From positions 20,001-50,000 of the forward strand of contig NW_013652602.1 in assembly GCF_000499385.1 (NCBI RefSeq): a DNA stretch of 30,000 bases, in the 5' to 3' direction. This document shows, one piece after another, positions 1 to 10,108 of the stretch. The position numbers and the translations under genes are program-made. The stretch's first letter is position 1. Each line of letters begins with the position of its first letter. The notes beneath the pieces were generated by a model, which saw only the letters and a program-made list of their open reading frames with translations, had not been told where the DNA came from and did not search any database. Source of the stretch: Eimeria necatrix (Eukaryota > Apicomplexa > Conoidasida > Eucoccidiorida > Eimeriidae).

Positions 1-725
1 ATTTCTACCTCGGTAAACCCTAAACCCTAAACCCTAAACCCTAAACCCTAGCGGGGCAGGCGCAGGGGCCGGAAAGCTCCCGACGCGCTTTGAAACGCCG
101 ACTTCACGCCCGCCACAAACCCCAAACCCTAAACCTAAACCCTAAACCCTAAACCCTAAACCCTAAACCCTAAACCCTAATTGCCTTTGTGAATTCAGGG
201 CTCTCCTGCATACCCCTGGTATGGCTCAGTGCTCTCTGCTACATCACTGGTAAGTCTCCAAACCCTAAACCCTAAACCCTAAACCCTAAACCCCGAAAAT
301 TTGAACACAGAGCCTCCAGACTTTGTCCTGGATTGAGGGTTTAGAATGCTGGGGTTTGGGGCTCCGAACACTGGGCCTTGGGCCTCAGGCCCTAGGGTCT
401 AGGGTTTAGGGTTTAGGGTTTAGGGTTTAGGGTTTAGGGTTTGGGTGTGCTGCAGCGCCGCTGTTGCTGGGGGCCGGCGTCGTGACGATCGTCTTCCGGC
501 GGAGGCAAATAGTAAGGAGATAAATAAATAATTAAATTAATTATTTTAATTAATTTAATTTAATTAATTAATTAATTAAATTAAATTAATTAATTAATTA
601 AATTATTTAATTAATTAAATGATAAATAAATAATAATGAAGTCATTGGTCCCAATGCGAAAAAGAAAAAGTTTTCTGCGCTTTGCGCCGCAGCCTCCTGA
701 AGGAGAAATCCTCCCCAGCTTCTAA
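1..725 (+). CDS. C-terminal part of a small two-TM membrane protein, unidentified
   Basis: Four exon pieces join in one phase: before the window to 12 (donor gtaaac), 199-249 (acceptor gaattcag, donor gtaagt), 456-511 (acceptor gtgctgcag, donor gtaagg) and 693-725 (acceptor after a pyrimidine-rich run). The joined frame reads FYLGLSCIPLVWLSALCYIT, then APLLLGAGVVTIVFRRRQI, then PPEGEILPSF and stop. This gives two hydrophobic segments, with RRR after the second as expected for a cytoplasmic-side anchor. The stop TAA is the first bases of a telomere-like array. The introns hold telomere-like repeats and an AT-rich block (517-625). The N-terminal part lies outside the window, so the family cannot be named. 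The first segment resembles small multi-TM subunits, but this is only an impression. An alternative reading of 314-340 as a terminal exon fits less well. Confidence 0.55.
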
Positions 726-797
726 CCCTAAACCCTAAACCCTAAACCCTAAACCCTAAACCCTAAACCCTCGTGCAGAGCTTGTGGGCTTCGGGGT

Positions 798-2871
798 TTA
801 CTGAGGGACGAATCTAGCTCGGGGGGCCCCCGCGTCTAGTACCCTTTCTTCGGGGGGGGCCCCCAGGGCCCCCCCCGGGGGGCCCCCCGGGGGGACCCCT
901 GGGGGGACCCCAGGGGGGCCCCCAGGGGGGCCCCCAGGGGGGCCCCCAGGGGGGCCCCCCGGCCTGTACCCTCCGTAGCAAACAGGAAGGGACAAAGGAG
1001 GCAGCAGGGGGGGCCCCAAGTAGTTTGGAGACAATGGGAAGTCAGCCCTGAGGAAGGACAGGCAATTTTATTTTGTTTGAATGTTAAATACTTTTTGGCG
1101 AGGGTTTAGGGTTTAGGGTTTAGGGTTTGGAGCCCGCGCGCAGCAGGCACACGAATCGCTGGCTGGCGAGTCCTGGACTGATGGCTAGCTGCTCTTGGCT
1201 AGCTAGCTGCTCTTGGCTAGCTAGCTGTTTCTTGCTGGCTAGCTGCTCTTGGCTAGCTAGCTGCTTCTCGCTGGCTAGCTACTCTTGGCTAGCTAGCTGC
1301 TTCTTGCTGGCTAGCGGCTTCAAGCTGCCCTGGTAGCAGGCTAGCTAGCTAGCTAGCTAGCTAGCTAGCTAGGTGACACTCTGTCCAGCAAATTAGCTAG
1401 CTAGCTAGCTAGCTAGCTGGATACCTGGATAGCCACCTGGCCAACCAGCCAGCTAGCCAGCTGGCTAATTATATAGCTAGCTAGCTAGCTGGCCAGCCGG
1501 TTAGCTAGCTGGCTAGCTGGCTAGCTAGCTAGCTAGCTAACTAGCTGGCTAGCTAGCTAGCTGGGGGCTGGGGGCTCACCAGGTGAACTTGGCTTGCAAA
1601 AAGTGTTGTTCGGAAATTTGCAAAATGTGGAGAAGTTGTCGAATTAAATATTTAGTGAAGAGAGAAAGTCGAGGGTCTGCAAAGGAGAGAGAACCCGCGT
1701 AGACATTTCTGCAAAAGAAAGAAAAAGACAGGCAAAAAGAGAGACTTTTCGCGCTTTCGTCGAACCCCTAAACCCTAAACCCTAAACCCTAAACCCTAAT
1801 GTCCTTGCTAGGGGGACTCAGCGAGAAAACCGGCGAAAAAAGAGGCATTTTCGCTTTTTTTGCACTAACCGCACAAACCCTAAACCCTAAACCCTAAACC
1901 CTAAACCCTAAACGCGTTGCTGAGAAGACGCCGAACGGAGGCAAAGCCAAAATAATGTTTCTTTCTTTTTGGGGTTTACTGGGAGCCTCTAAACCCTAAA
2001 CCCTAGACTTCAAACCCTGAAGCTCCAGTTCCAAACCCTAAACCCTAAATCCTAAACCCTAAACCCTCAAACTCACCCCCAAAGAGCCTCCTTTATTCGG
2101 GCCGGGCAAATTTCGCCCTCCGCCATCGCCTGGTCCAGAGAGACCATGAGCTGTGCACAAAACCCTAAACCCTAAACCCTAAACCCTAAACCCTAAACCC
2201 TAACCCCTATGCCGCAAACCCCTGTACTGCTTGCAGCTTTGCTGCATCTGTCTAGCCAGTCCAGCGGCAGGTGAGCCTCGCCTTAGGGTTTAGGGTTTAG
2301 GGTTTAGGGTTTAGGGTTTAGGGTTGACGCACACCAAAGGCATATGACTGGCAGTTTTTGAGTTCCGCCTGGAGCTGAAACTCGCCCACCTGAAATTAAA
2401 AAAAAACGCACTCCAAAATTAGGGTTTAGGGTTTAGGGTTTAGGGTTTAGGGTTTAGGGTTTGAGGCGTACCCTCCAGACGTGCGCAGCCCTACACACGC
2501 CCAAGCCCCGTTCACAAAAACCCAGACCCCAAATCCCTAGGCCGAACCCCCAAACCCTAAACCCTAAACCCTAAACCCTAAACCCTAAACCCTAACCAGG
2601 CCAACTAGGATTTACCTTCTTCAGTTTCAGCCAGTCTCTAACCAACTCCCAAGATTGTTTAAATAAAAACTCATTTATTATTTCCCCAGCCACTTCAGCC
2701 CTCAAAGCCGAAACCCTAATTGCCAAACCCAAACCCTCAGCCAAACTGGGGGGGCCCCCCAGGGGGGCCCCCGGGGGGGCCCCCTGAGACGTTACGGGGG
2801 CCCCCAGAGGGGCCCCCCCATGGGTAGGCTGCATGGGGGAAAAGGAAGCAGAGGCGGAGGCAGCCGCGTCA

Positions 2872-2904
<33 letters not shown>

Positions 2905-3102
2905 TTTGCTGCTGCTGCTGCTGCTGCTGGTATTGCTGCTGCTGCTGCTGCAGCAGACACTTGTTTAGGGTTTAGGGTTTGGGGCTGCGCGTACTGGGCC
3001 ATGCGGTGTACGTACACCCCACGGCTCAAAACCGCCTTGAAATCCTCAGGGGCAACTGGGGTGACTTTGGGGGGCAGCAAAGACTCCAGCCAGGCCTTAA
3101 CT

Positions 3103-3153
<51 letters not shown>

Positions 3154-4692
3154 AGTAGGGGGTTTTGAAAGAACTCGGCCTTGCGACTTTTGCTGCTCTG
3201 CATCAGCCGGCAGTGCAGCAGCCACAAGTGAATAACTAACAAATAAAAAGGACCATTAAAGCCCCCCGGAATGCCAAAAGCTGCAGCAAACACACAGCAG
3301 CAGCAGCAGCAGCAGCAGCAGCTGCAGCAGCAGCAGCTGCAGCAGCAGCAGCTGCTGCAGCAGCAGCAGAAGCAGCACTGCAGCTGCAGCAGCAGCAGTG
3401 TTGACGCGAGGTCCTTATGGGCTGCAGTGGCTTTGTAGGACGAGGCGGCGGAAAAGCAAGAGCACAGACATGCGGCAAGGGTTTAGGGTTTAGGGTTTAG
3501 GGTTTAGGGTTTGGCCACTTTTTTTAAGCTCTTCGTTTTCAACGCGCTCTAGAATAAGATGCAGCATTTGCCACGCGATTTGCGGGTACTCCTGGTGCCG
3601 CCTGCAGAAACAAACCCTAAACCCTAAACCCTAAACCCCAAACCCTAAACCCTAAACCCTAAACCCTAAACCCTGATCCCAAGGCGCTCTGTCCTGAAGG
3701 CCCCAAAGCCCGTGCGCTCCCTCCGCCGCAGCCCCTAAACCCTAAACCCTAGACCCTAGACCCCCACCCCCAAACCCTAAACCCTAAACCCTAAACCATA
3801 AACCCTAAACCCTAAACCCTAAACCCTAAACCCTAAACCCTACGTGAAGACCCTGTAGAGTGCGCGCTGGAGGGGGGCCCTCATGTGGGCCTGCAGGGGC
3901 AGTTCTCTTTTGGCGGTTTGTCTCGGAGTTATGAGCCACAAGGGTTTATCTTTTAAAATTAATTGACTTTCTTTTTGAAAAGCAGCAAACTCTTCGAGGC
4001 TTAGCTGCCGGAAGTACTGCGCACAAACCCTAAACCCTAAACCCTAAACCCTAAACCCTCGACGCGGATTCGCACGGGCTCAAAACCGCCGAAAACGCCT
4101 CCACCGTTCTGCACATACCACCTTTTAGGGTTTAGGGTTTAGGGTTTAGGGTTTGGGCGCTGCAGGCCCCGCAAGCAGCTGCCCGCAGCGCCTCTAGCCT
4201 GCCCACAAACACTAGGGTTTAGGGTTTAGGGTTTAGGGTTTAGGGTTTAGGCTCGTACAACAGGGTCTGTTGTTTTCTTGTTCTTCCGCCGCACAAGCTC
4301 ATCCGGATGAATATTTTTATAAACCCTTTTCAGAAAACCCTCAACAGCTTTGCTGCTTTCCAGGGCCTCCCTGGAGGCCTCGGGGGGCCCCCCGGGGGGC
4401 CCCCCGGGGGGCCCCCCTGCAGCCAGGGGGGCCCCCCCAGCCATTTTGTGCTGCCGGGGGGCCCCCAGCTTTGGGCCTGAAAGCCCCAGGCGCTCTTTTA
4501 GGGCCCCCAAGGCAGCAGCAAGGGCCCCCAGCTGCCGCTGCTGCAGCAGCTGGGGGCCCCCAGGGGGCCCCCGGGGGCCCCCCGGGGGGCCCCCAGGGGG
4601 GCCCCCCAGGGGGCCCCGGGGATTCCATAGACTGATTTGAGGGGAAGGCGGGGGGGTAGGACTCTGCGCATTCTGCGCTTGAGTTCGTAGGA
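798..4692 (-). CDS. UQCC1: Ubiquinol-cytochrome c reductase chaperone (Cbp3/UQCC1 family), multi-exon
   Basis: Mitochondrial assembly factor for respiratory complex III; in yeast and human the Cbp3/UQCC1 protein binds newly made cytochrome b. Exons, minus strand, all phase-consistent: 4692 to about 4640, 4540-4259, 4108-4076, 4016-3844, 3601-3519, 3280-3018, 2828-2616, 2389-2335, 2247-2228, 2150-2077, 1708-1580, 1047-798 (stop). Family landmarks appear in order: IHLWLLHCRLM (family H-W and R-L/M block), KQSWELVRDWLKLKK, an AYDEG-like region read as SYAFDAAKLQALM, IKEALWGNVYAG (family A-L-W-R-N block), LFTKYLIRQLLHIL (family YVR block) and KFTW. Eimeria-specific insertions are a poly-Ser run after the HLW block and Gly-Pro-Ala repeats at the C-terminus. 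Introns are mostly telomere-like arrays, CAG and AGCT-type repeats. The three exons above 4.0 kb and the true start are the weak part. The gene lies divergent from the phosducin-like gene. Confidence 0.85.
1178..1560. repeat. AGCT/GCTA-type satellite inside a UQCC1-like intron
   Basis: The stretch starts with a 26-28-bp unit built on ggctagctagctgctcttggct-type repeats (1178-1320). It then passes into (CTAG)n with scattered substitutions. It lies within the intron 1579-1048 of the complex III chaperone gene, whose flanking exons join in phase. Confidence 0.85.
3005..3018. repeat. GGTGTACGTACACC palindrome at a 5' splice site
   Basis: Perfect 14-bp palindrome. The UQCC1-like exon 3280-3018 ends exactly here, so on the minus strand its GTGTAC is the inferred splice donor. 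Confidence 0.8.
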
Positions 4693-4699
4693 CTAGAGA

Positions 4700-5282
4700 A
4701 CCATCAAAAATTAGGGTTTAGGGTTTAGGGTTTAGGGTTTAGGGTTTAGGGGTTTGGGTTTTGAAAGAGGGCCGGGGTTTAGGGTGTTTGAGTTTTCCCC
4801 GGCTGGGGAGCCGCTCAACCAAAAATAGATAAGAAGACTAAAAAGAACAAGGAAGACCGAGGGTTTAGGGTTTAGGGTTTAGGGTTTAGGGTTTAGGGTT
4901 TAGGGCTTGGACGAAGGGCCCCAGGGTTTGGCCTGGACCCCTAGGGGGCCCTCGCCGCTGCTTTCTGGTTCGGTGTAGGGTTTAGGGTTTAGGGTTTAGG
5001 GTTTAGGGTTTAGAGTTTGTGTATCTATTCCGAGTGTAACTTTGCAATTTGATTGTGCGTGTTGAAAGCAGTGTTGGTTGGCGGTGTGCGTATTGAGGGT
5101 TTAGGGTTTAGGGTTTAGGGTTTAGGGTTTGTGTTGGGGCGTGCGCGGCGGTTTCTGGGCGAACTGGGGCGGTTTCTGGGTTTTTTTGGGTCGAAATTGC
5201 GGGAATTTTGCAAATATTTCCTCAAAAAGAAGAAATAAATGCAAAAAGAAGAAGTTTGACGGCAAAAGTGTTGCGAACGGCG
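4700..5282. promoter_or_regulatory. Divergent intergenic region between UQCC1-like and phosducin-like genes
   Basis: About 0.6 kb separates two genes read in opposite directions. It contains four TTTAGGG arrays (about 4711-4760, 4860-4906, 4977-5015, 5096-5130) with short unique islands between them. It must hold both promoters, but I see no TATA-like element or recognised apicomplexan motif that I can defend. The island 4765-4855 could carry a small 5' exon of the minus gene (acceptor-like ttctttttag on the minus strand). Confidence 0.35.
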
Positions 5283-5906
5283 ATGTCGACGACGCACCCC
5301 GAAGTCACCGAGACCGAGTGGGACGCGCTGCAGCGCCGCTTCGGCAACCTGCCGCCGCTGCAGCAGCAGCAGCAAACTGAAGAAGCAAAAACACAAACCC
5401 TAATCCAAACCCTCGAGGGTTTAAACCCTCTCGAGTCCAAAACCCTTTCGCAACTAAACCACCTCGAAGACGACCTCGAGGAAAACACCCTCGAGTTCTA
5501 CCGCCGCAAACGCCTCGACGAGCTCAAGCGCCAGCAACGCAGAAACAGGCAAGTGCTGCAGCAGCAGCAGCAGCAGCAGCAGCAAGTGCAGCAGCAGCAG
5601 CAGCAGCAGCAACTGCAGCAGCAGCGGCAACTGCAGCAGTAGCTGCTTCAGCGGCAGCAACTGCGGCAGCAGCTGCTTCAGCGGCAGCAACTGCGGCAGC
5701 AGCTGTTTCACCAGCAGCAACTGCAGCAGCAACTGCAGCAGCAGATGCAGCAACGCTAGCAGCAGCTGCTTGACCGGCAGCAGCAGCAACTGCAGCAGCA
5801 GCTGCTTCGCCAGCAGCAGCAGAAGCAGCAGCTGCAGCAGCAGATGCAGCAGCAGCAGTTGCGACAGCGGCCGCAGCACACCAGCAGCAGGAGCTGCTCA
5901 AGCAAC

Positions 5907-5938
<32 letters not shown>

Positions 5939-6084
5939 AACTGACAGCAGCAGCAGCAGTGCAGTCACTTGCAACTGCAGAAGCAGCAGCAGCAGCAACA
6001 GCAGCAGCGGAATCCCGTGCAAATGCAGCAGCAGCAAAAGCTAAGCCACCTGCAACTGCAGCAGCGGAACTACTTGCAACTGCT

Positions 6085-6116
<32 letters not shown>

Positions 6117-6232
6117 TTTGATACGGCGGAATGCTTTCAAGGGGCAGCAGCGCCTCGTGCTGCTGCTGCAGCAGCGCCTCGTGCTGCTGCTGCAGCAGCG
6201 CCTCGTGCTGCTGCTGCAGCAGCAGCAATTTG

Positions 6233-6269
<37 letters not shown>

Positions 6270-6425
6270 TTATTATTATTATTAATTAATTAATTAATTA
6301 ATTAATTTATTTATTATTTGCTGCAGGTTCGGGCAGCTGCTGGAGCTGCAGCCGGGGGAATATGTGCGGGAGGTGACTGAGGCCTCAGCAGAAGACCCCG
6401 ACGCAGCAGCAGCAGCAGCAGCGCC

Positions 6426-6475
<50 letters not shown>

Positions 6476-7092
6476 TGGGGGGCACGTGGGTGGTGGTTTT
6501 GGTCTACGAGGAGGGCGTGGCTGGCTGCGAGCTGCTGCGTGCTGCTTTTGCTGCTGCTGCAGTGCAGCACAAAGAAGTGAAGTTCATAAAAGCCAGCAGC
6601 AAATTAATTTCCCCACACTTCCCCAGCAGCAAAACTGCCCCTCGTGCTGCTCTACTTCGCGGGCTGCTGCAGCAAACAGCTGCAGGGGCTGCAGCACTGG
6701 GGGGGGGCTGCTGTTTCTGCTGCTGCAGTCGACCGCGCGCTCCGTAAACCCTAAACCCTAAACCCTAAACCCTAAACCCTAGTAAACCCTAAACCCGCGG
6801 GGGGCTGCGCGCCTGCGCAGCAGCAGGCGCGGCGCTGCGGCGAGTGCGGAGCCCTCCGGGACCCTAAACCCTCGACAAACCCTAAACCCTCGCGGAACCC
6901 TAAACCCTAGCCAAACCCTAAACCCTCGCCAAACCCTAATTCGTGGTTTGCGACACAGGCCGCTACGGAGTGCTGCGCAGCAAACCCGAAGAAACCTCCA
7001 GCGAAGACTCCGAAGAAGAAGCAAAAGAAAGAGTCCGCAGCAAGGGTTATTCTTCCACAACCCTCGACAGGCTCCTCAGCCGCAAACGCTAA
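5283..7092 (+). CDS. PDCL3: Phosducin-like protein (PDCL3/PLP2 family), three exons, one-base frame disruption
   Basis: Phosducin-like proteins of this group are cytosolic co-chaperones of the CCT/TRiC chaperonin with a thioredoxin-like fold. Exon 1 is 5283-5548 (start ATG; TETEWDALQRRFGNLPP, then LEFYRRKRLDELKRQQRRN). Exon 2 is 6327-6743 (FGQLLELQPGEYVREVTEAS, a poly-Ala/poly-Gln insert, then GTWVVVLVYEEGVAGCELL, VKFIKASS, LPLVLLYFAG). Exon 3 is 6959-7092 (RYGVLRSK, an acidic stretch, basic end). The first two exons align block by block with the family; the last keeps only the end of the thioredoxin fold. Intron 1 uses a gcaagt donor. Intron 2 starts gtaaac inside a telomere-like array. Exon 2 has one extra A in the run 6631-6634, which breaks the frame between SSK and LPLV. 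A further ATG at 5208 is in frame but falls outside the family N-terminus. Product about 271 residues if the extra base is an error. Confidence 0.9.
5549..6326 (+). other. Intron 1 of the phosducin-like gene, GC-AG type, CAG- and ATTT-rich
   Basis: The reading phase of the two flanking exons requires a cut two bases into a codon. Only gcaagt at 5549-5554 fits on the left, and the acceptor ctgcag at 6321-6326 on the right. Joining them gives KRQQRRN-R-FGQLLEL, which matches the family spacing exactly. The intron holds about 650 bp of CAG-type repeats and an (ATTT)n/(ATTA)n run at 6231-6318 next to the acceptor. All the long poly-Gln, poly-Leu and poly-Ala open frames in 5640-6200 are therefore intronic. 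Confidence 0.75.
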
Positions 7093-7263
7093 ACCCTAAA
7101 CCCTAAACCCTAAACCCTAAACCCTAACCCTAAACCCTAAACCCTAGGGGGGCAGGGCGCTTCGGCGCGGGCGGCGCCCGCCTGGCGACGCCGCCCGCGG
7201 CCCCGAACCGCAAACCCTCGCGCCCGCCGGCGGGTTTAGGGTTTAGGGTTTAGGGTTTAGGGT

Positions 7264-7516
7264 TTAGGGTTTGCGTTTTCTGGCGCTTTTTGCCTGCTGC
7301 TGCTGGCGCGAAGCCGCGAGACTCTCCGGGGCCCAGAAGAGCTGCTGCTGCTGCTGCTTCAGCTCGGAGTGGGGAAATCGAATATAAATTAAATTCGAAA
7401 AGATTTGCTGCTGCTGCTGCTCTTTGCTGCTGAGGCTCTGCAGCAGCTGCTGCCGGTAAACCCTGTGAAAAGCCAGAGCTTCCGGGAACTGCTGCTGCGC
7501 GTACGCGCTCCAGTCT

Positions 7517-7568
<52 letters not shown>

Positions 7569-8915
7569 CTGCTGCTGCTGCTGCTGCTGGCGCTGCTGCT
7601 GCGCTGCTGCTGCTGCTCTGCACGGCCTCGGCGTGCAGGTCTGCGGGCAGCGCCTGCAGCGCGCGAAAGGCAGCAGCAGCAGCAGCAGCTTCGCGACGCA
7701 GAAAGGGCATTTCGAAGCGCTGCACACACAAGCAGCAGCTAGCTCAGCAGCTAGCTGAGTGGCTAGCTGTGGCTAGCTGAGTGGCTAGCTGAGTGGCTGG
7801 CTGAGTGGCTAGCTGAGTGGCTAGCTGAGTGGCTAGCTGTGGCTAGCTGAGTGGCTAGCTGTAGCTAGCTGAGTGGCTAGCTGAGTGGCTGGCTGAGTGG
7901 CTAGCTGAGTGGCTGGCTGAGTGGCTAGCTGAGTGGCTAGCTGAGTGGCTAGCTGAGTGGCTAGCTGTAGCTAGCTGAGTGGCTAGCTGAGTGGCTAGCT
8001 GTAGCTAGCTGAGTGGCTAACTGAGTGGCTAGCTGAGTGGCTAGCTGAGTGGCAGCTAGCTACTCAGCTAGCTGCACACCTGAGTAGCTAGCTGCACAGC
8101 TAGCTGTGCAGTCTAGCTACTCAGCTAGCAGCACACATGGCACAGCTAGCTACTCAGCTAGCTGCACAGCTAGCTGCACAGCTAGCTGCACAGCTAGCTG
8201 CTCAGCTAGCTGCTCAGATGGCCCAGCTGGCTGCCCAGCTAGCTGCCCCAATAGCCTAGCTAGCTGCCTAGCTAGCTGCCCGATAGCCCAGCTAGCTGTC
8301 CAGCTAGCTGCCCAGGTAGCGGGGTATTGGTTGCCCAGCTAGCTAGCCAGATACCTAGCCAGATAGCTAGCCAGCTAGCCAGCCAGCTGTCCAGTTCGCT
8401 AGCCGGCTAGCTAGCCAGCTAGCTAGACACCTAGCTAGCCGCAGAGCTAGCCAGCTTGCAACCTAGCGGCAGCTAGCTAGCCAAACAGCCCTACACCTAG
8501 CTAGCTAGCCATGGAGCTAGCCAGCCACGCAGCTAGCTAGCTAGCTAGCTAGCTAGCTAGCCACGCAGCTATCTGACCCCCCATCTAGCTAGCTGGCTAG
8601 CTAGCTAGCTAGCTAGCTGGCCCTCTAGCTAGCTAGCTGGCCCTCTAGCTAGCTAGCTGCCCCTCTAGCTAGCTAGCTAGCTAGCTAGCTAGCTAGCTGG
8701 TTTTGTACCGCTTTCTGGAGCTGAAAGAGCTCGAGGGCTTGTTGGAATCTGCTGCGATCTTCGAGAGAATCTGCGGAGTGTTTTGGAGAGAAAATGAAAT
8801 CCAAAAGACTTTTTAATTTGCTGCTGCTGCGCAAAAAAGAAAGAGTTTCCCCCACGAGGCTTTCCGGCAGCTGCGGCCGGTACCGCCGCGGCGCTGCAGC
8901 AGCAGCGGCGGTCCT

Positions 8916-8967
<52 letters not shown>

Positions 8968-9180
8968 GAGAAGGAGGTGCAGCGAGGGTTTGGGGGGGAG
9001 GATGCGCGGGAAGGACTTATGGGGGGGAGCGGGGTTGGGGACTGAGGGACAAGTGAGGGTTTAGGGTTTAGGGTTTAGGGTTTAGGGTTTAGGGTTTAGG
9101 GTTTGGGGTTTGGGGTTTGGCGCACGAGGAAGCTTTCTTGACTTGCGGCGTCGCCTTCTTCTTCGGGGGAGGGGGGCCCC
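7264..9180 (-). CDS. Conserved-looking protein of unknown function, at least three exons
   Basis: Two exons are well supported. 8870-8709 is 54 codons beginning LPESLVGETLSFLRSSSKLK and ending ALELFQLQKA, acceptor ccgcag, donor gtacaa. 7719-7264 begins RFEMPFLRREA, acceptor gtgtgcag, and ends SARKRKP, stop taken from a telomere-like array. The phases match. The intron between them (8708-7720) is an AGCT/GCTA satellite of almost 1 kb. An earlier exon ending at 9126 (EEEGDAASQESFL, donor gtgcgc) fits phase 0, but its start near 9170 lies in GGCCCC repeats. The second exon carries poly-Ala and poly-Gln inserts, with ordinary sequence between them: LQALPADLHAEAV, DWSAYAQQQFPEALAFHRVYR, and a basic C-terminus. 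I do not recognise the family. The text looks helical and soluble. The start codon was not found. Confidence 0.55.
7738..8701. repeat. AGCT/GCTA-type satellite inside an intron
   Basis: About 960 bp made of variants of GGCTAGCTGAGT (7738-8050), then CACAGCTAGCTG-like units (8050-8330), then nearly pure (CTAG)n/(AGCT)n with point changes up to 8701. It lies between donor 8708 and acceptor 7720 of the flanking minus-strand gene, so it is best read as intron. Because the core is self-complementary, long hairpins are possible. Confidence 0.85.
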
Positions 9181-9717
9181 TACTGGGGGGCCCCCTGGGG
9201 GCCCCCCTTCTGCCCAAACTGAACAAAAAAGGGTACATTAAGTGAACCCTTTGATTCTCTTCCAATTTCTTTGCTCCTTGGGGGCCCCAGGAGGCCCTTC
9301 AGCACCCCCAGGGGCCCCCAAACCCTAATTTCAAAACAATAAATCCAAAATTAATTCCAAAATATTCAAATGCCCTCCAAATTTATTCTTTTGGCACTTC
9401 AGGGGGCCCCAGGGGCCCCCAGGGGCCCCCATGGACGCCCGGGGGCCCCCGGGGGGCCCCAGGGGGCCCACGGGGGGCCCCAGGGGGCCCCCGGGGGGCC
9501 CCCCGGGGGCCCCCAGGGGGGCCCTTTACCTTAATAAGATAAGTAATGGGTTAAATGGGTAGCATAAAAGAGTTCATGGAGATATTTTTGGGGTTTAGGG
9601 TTTAGGGTTTAGGGTTTAGGGTTTAGGGTTTTGTGTGTAGGCTTCTTTTCTAAGAAGGTCACAAAAGCGAATAGAAGGCTGGAACCCTTTAGTGATATCT
9701 TCTGCACACTCCATGCA

Positions 9718-10085
9718 AACCCTAAACCCTAAACCCTAAAGCGTAAACCCTAAACCCTAAACCCTAAACCCTAAACCCTAAACCCTAAACCCTAAACCCT
9801 AAACCCTAAACCCGCAAACCCTAAACCCTAAACCCTAAACCCTAAACCCTAAACCCTAAACCCTAAACCCTAAGCTGACCACTGCCCTAAACCCTAAACC
9901 CTAAACCCTAAACCCTAAACCCTAAACCCTAAACCCTAAACCCTAAACCCTAAAACAAAACCCTAAACCCTAAACCCTAAACCCTAAACCCTAAACCCTA
10001 AACCCTAAACCCTAAACCCTAAACCGCAAACCCTAAACCCTAAACCCTAAACCCTAAACCCTAAACCCTAAACCCTAAACCCTAA
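9718..10085 (+). repeat. Large telomere-like (AAACCCT)n block with 212-bp duplication
   Basis: The longest telomere-like block in the window, about 370 bp with only a few interruptions. The interruption gcaaa recurs at 9814 and 10026, and GCTGACCACTG recurs at 9874 and 10086. Both pairs are 212 bp apart, so one 212-bp segment has been duplicated in tandem. Confidence 0.9.
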
Positions 10086-10108
10086 GCTGACCACTGCGCC
10101 ACCAAGGC
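10086..10108 (-). other. tRNA-like 5' fragment with an A box
   Basis: Read on the minus strand, 10108-10086 has the layout of a tRNA 5' end: a possible 7-nt acceptor strand, then TGGCGCAGTGG (10102-10092), which fits the RNA polymerase III A-box consensus. It then runs into telomere-like repeat, with no anticodon or T arm. The last half (GCTGACCACTG on +) is also present at 9874-9884. This is a remnant at most, or chance. Confidence 0.3.

Noticed and set aside
2460..2550. Minus-strand island reading GFCERGLGVCRAAHVW as a UQCC1-like exon
   Set aside because: The exons on both sides join in phase without it, and its own phases fit neither side well.
1..2600. A chromosome end (true telomere)
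   Set aside because: The heptamer arrays are short, occur in both orientations throughout the window and flank exons.
5454..6140. Long poly-Leu, poly-Ala and poly-Cys frames on both strands
   Set aside because: They lie in the CAG-rich intron of the phosducin-like gene; family alignment requires this stretch to be spliced out.
8690..8810. Plus-strand reading LYRFLELKELEGLLESAAIF as an exon
   Set aside because: The opposite strand gives a longer frame that splices in phase with the next exon; no + strand partner exon was found.
9718..10085. CRISPR-like repeat-spacer array
   Set aside because: The repeats are 7-bp telomere-like units without constant-length unique spacers, and the organism is eukaryotic.
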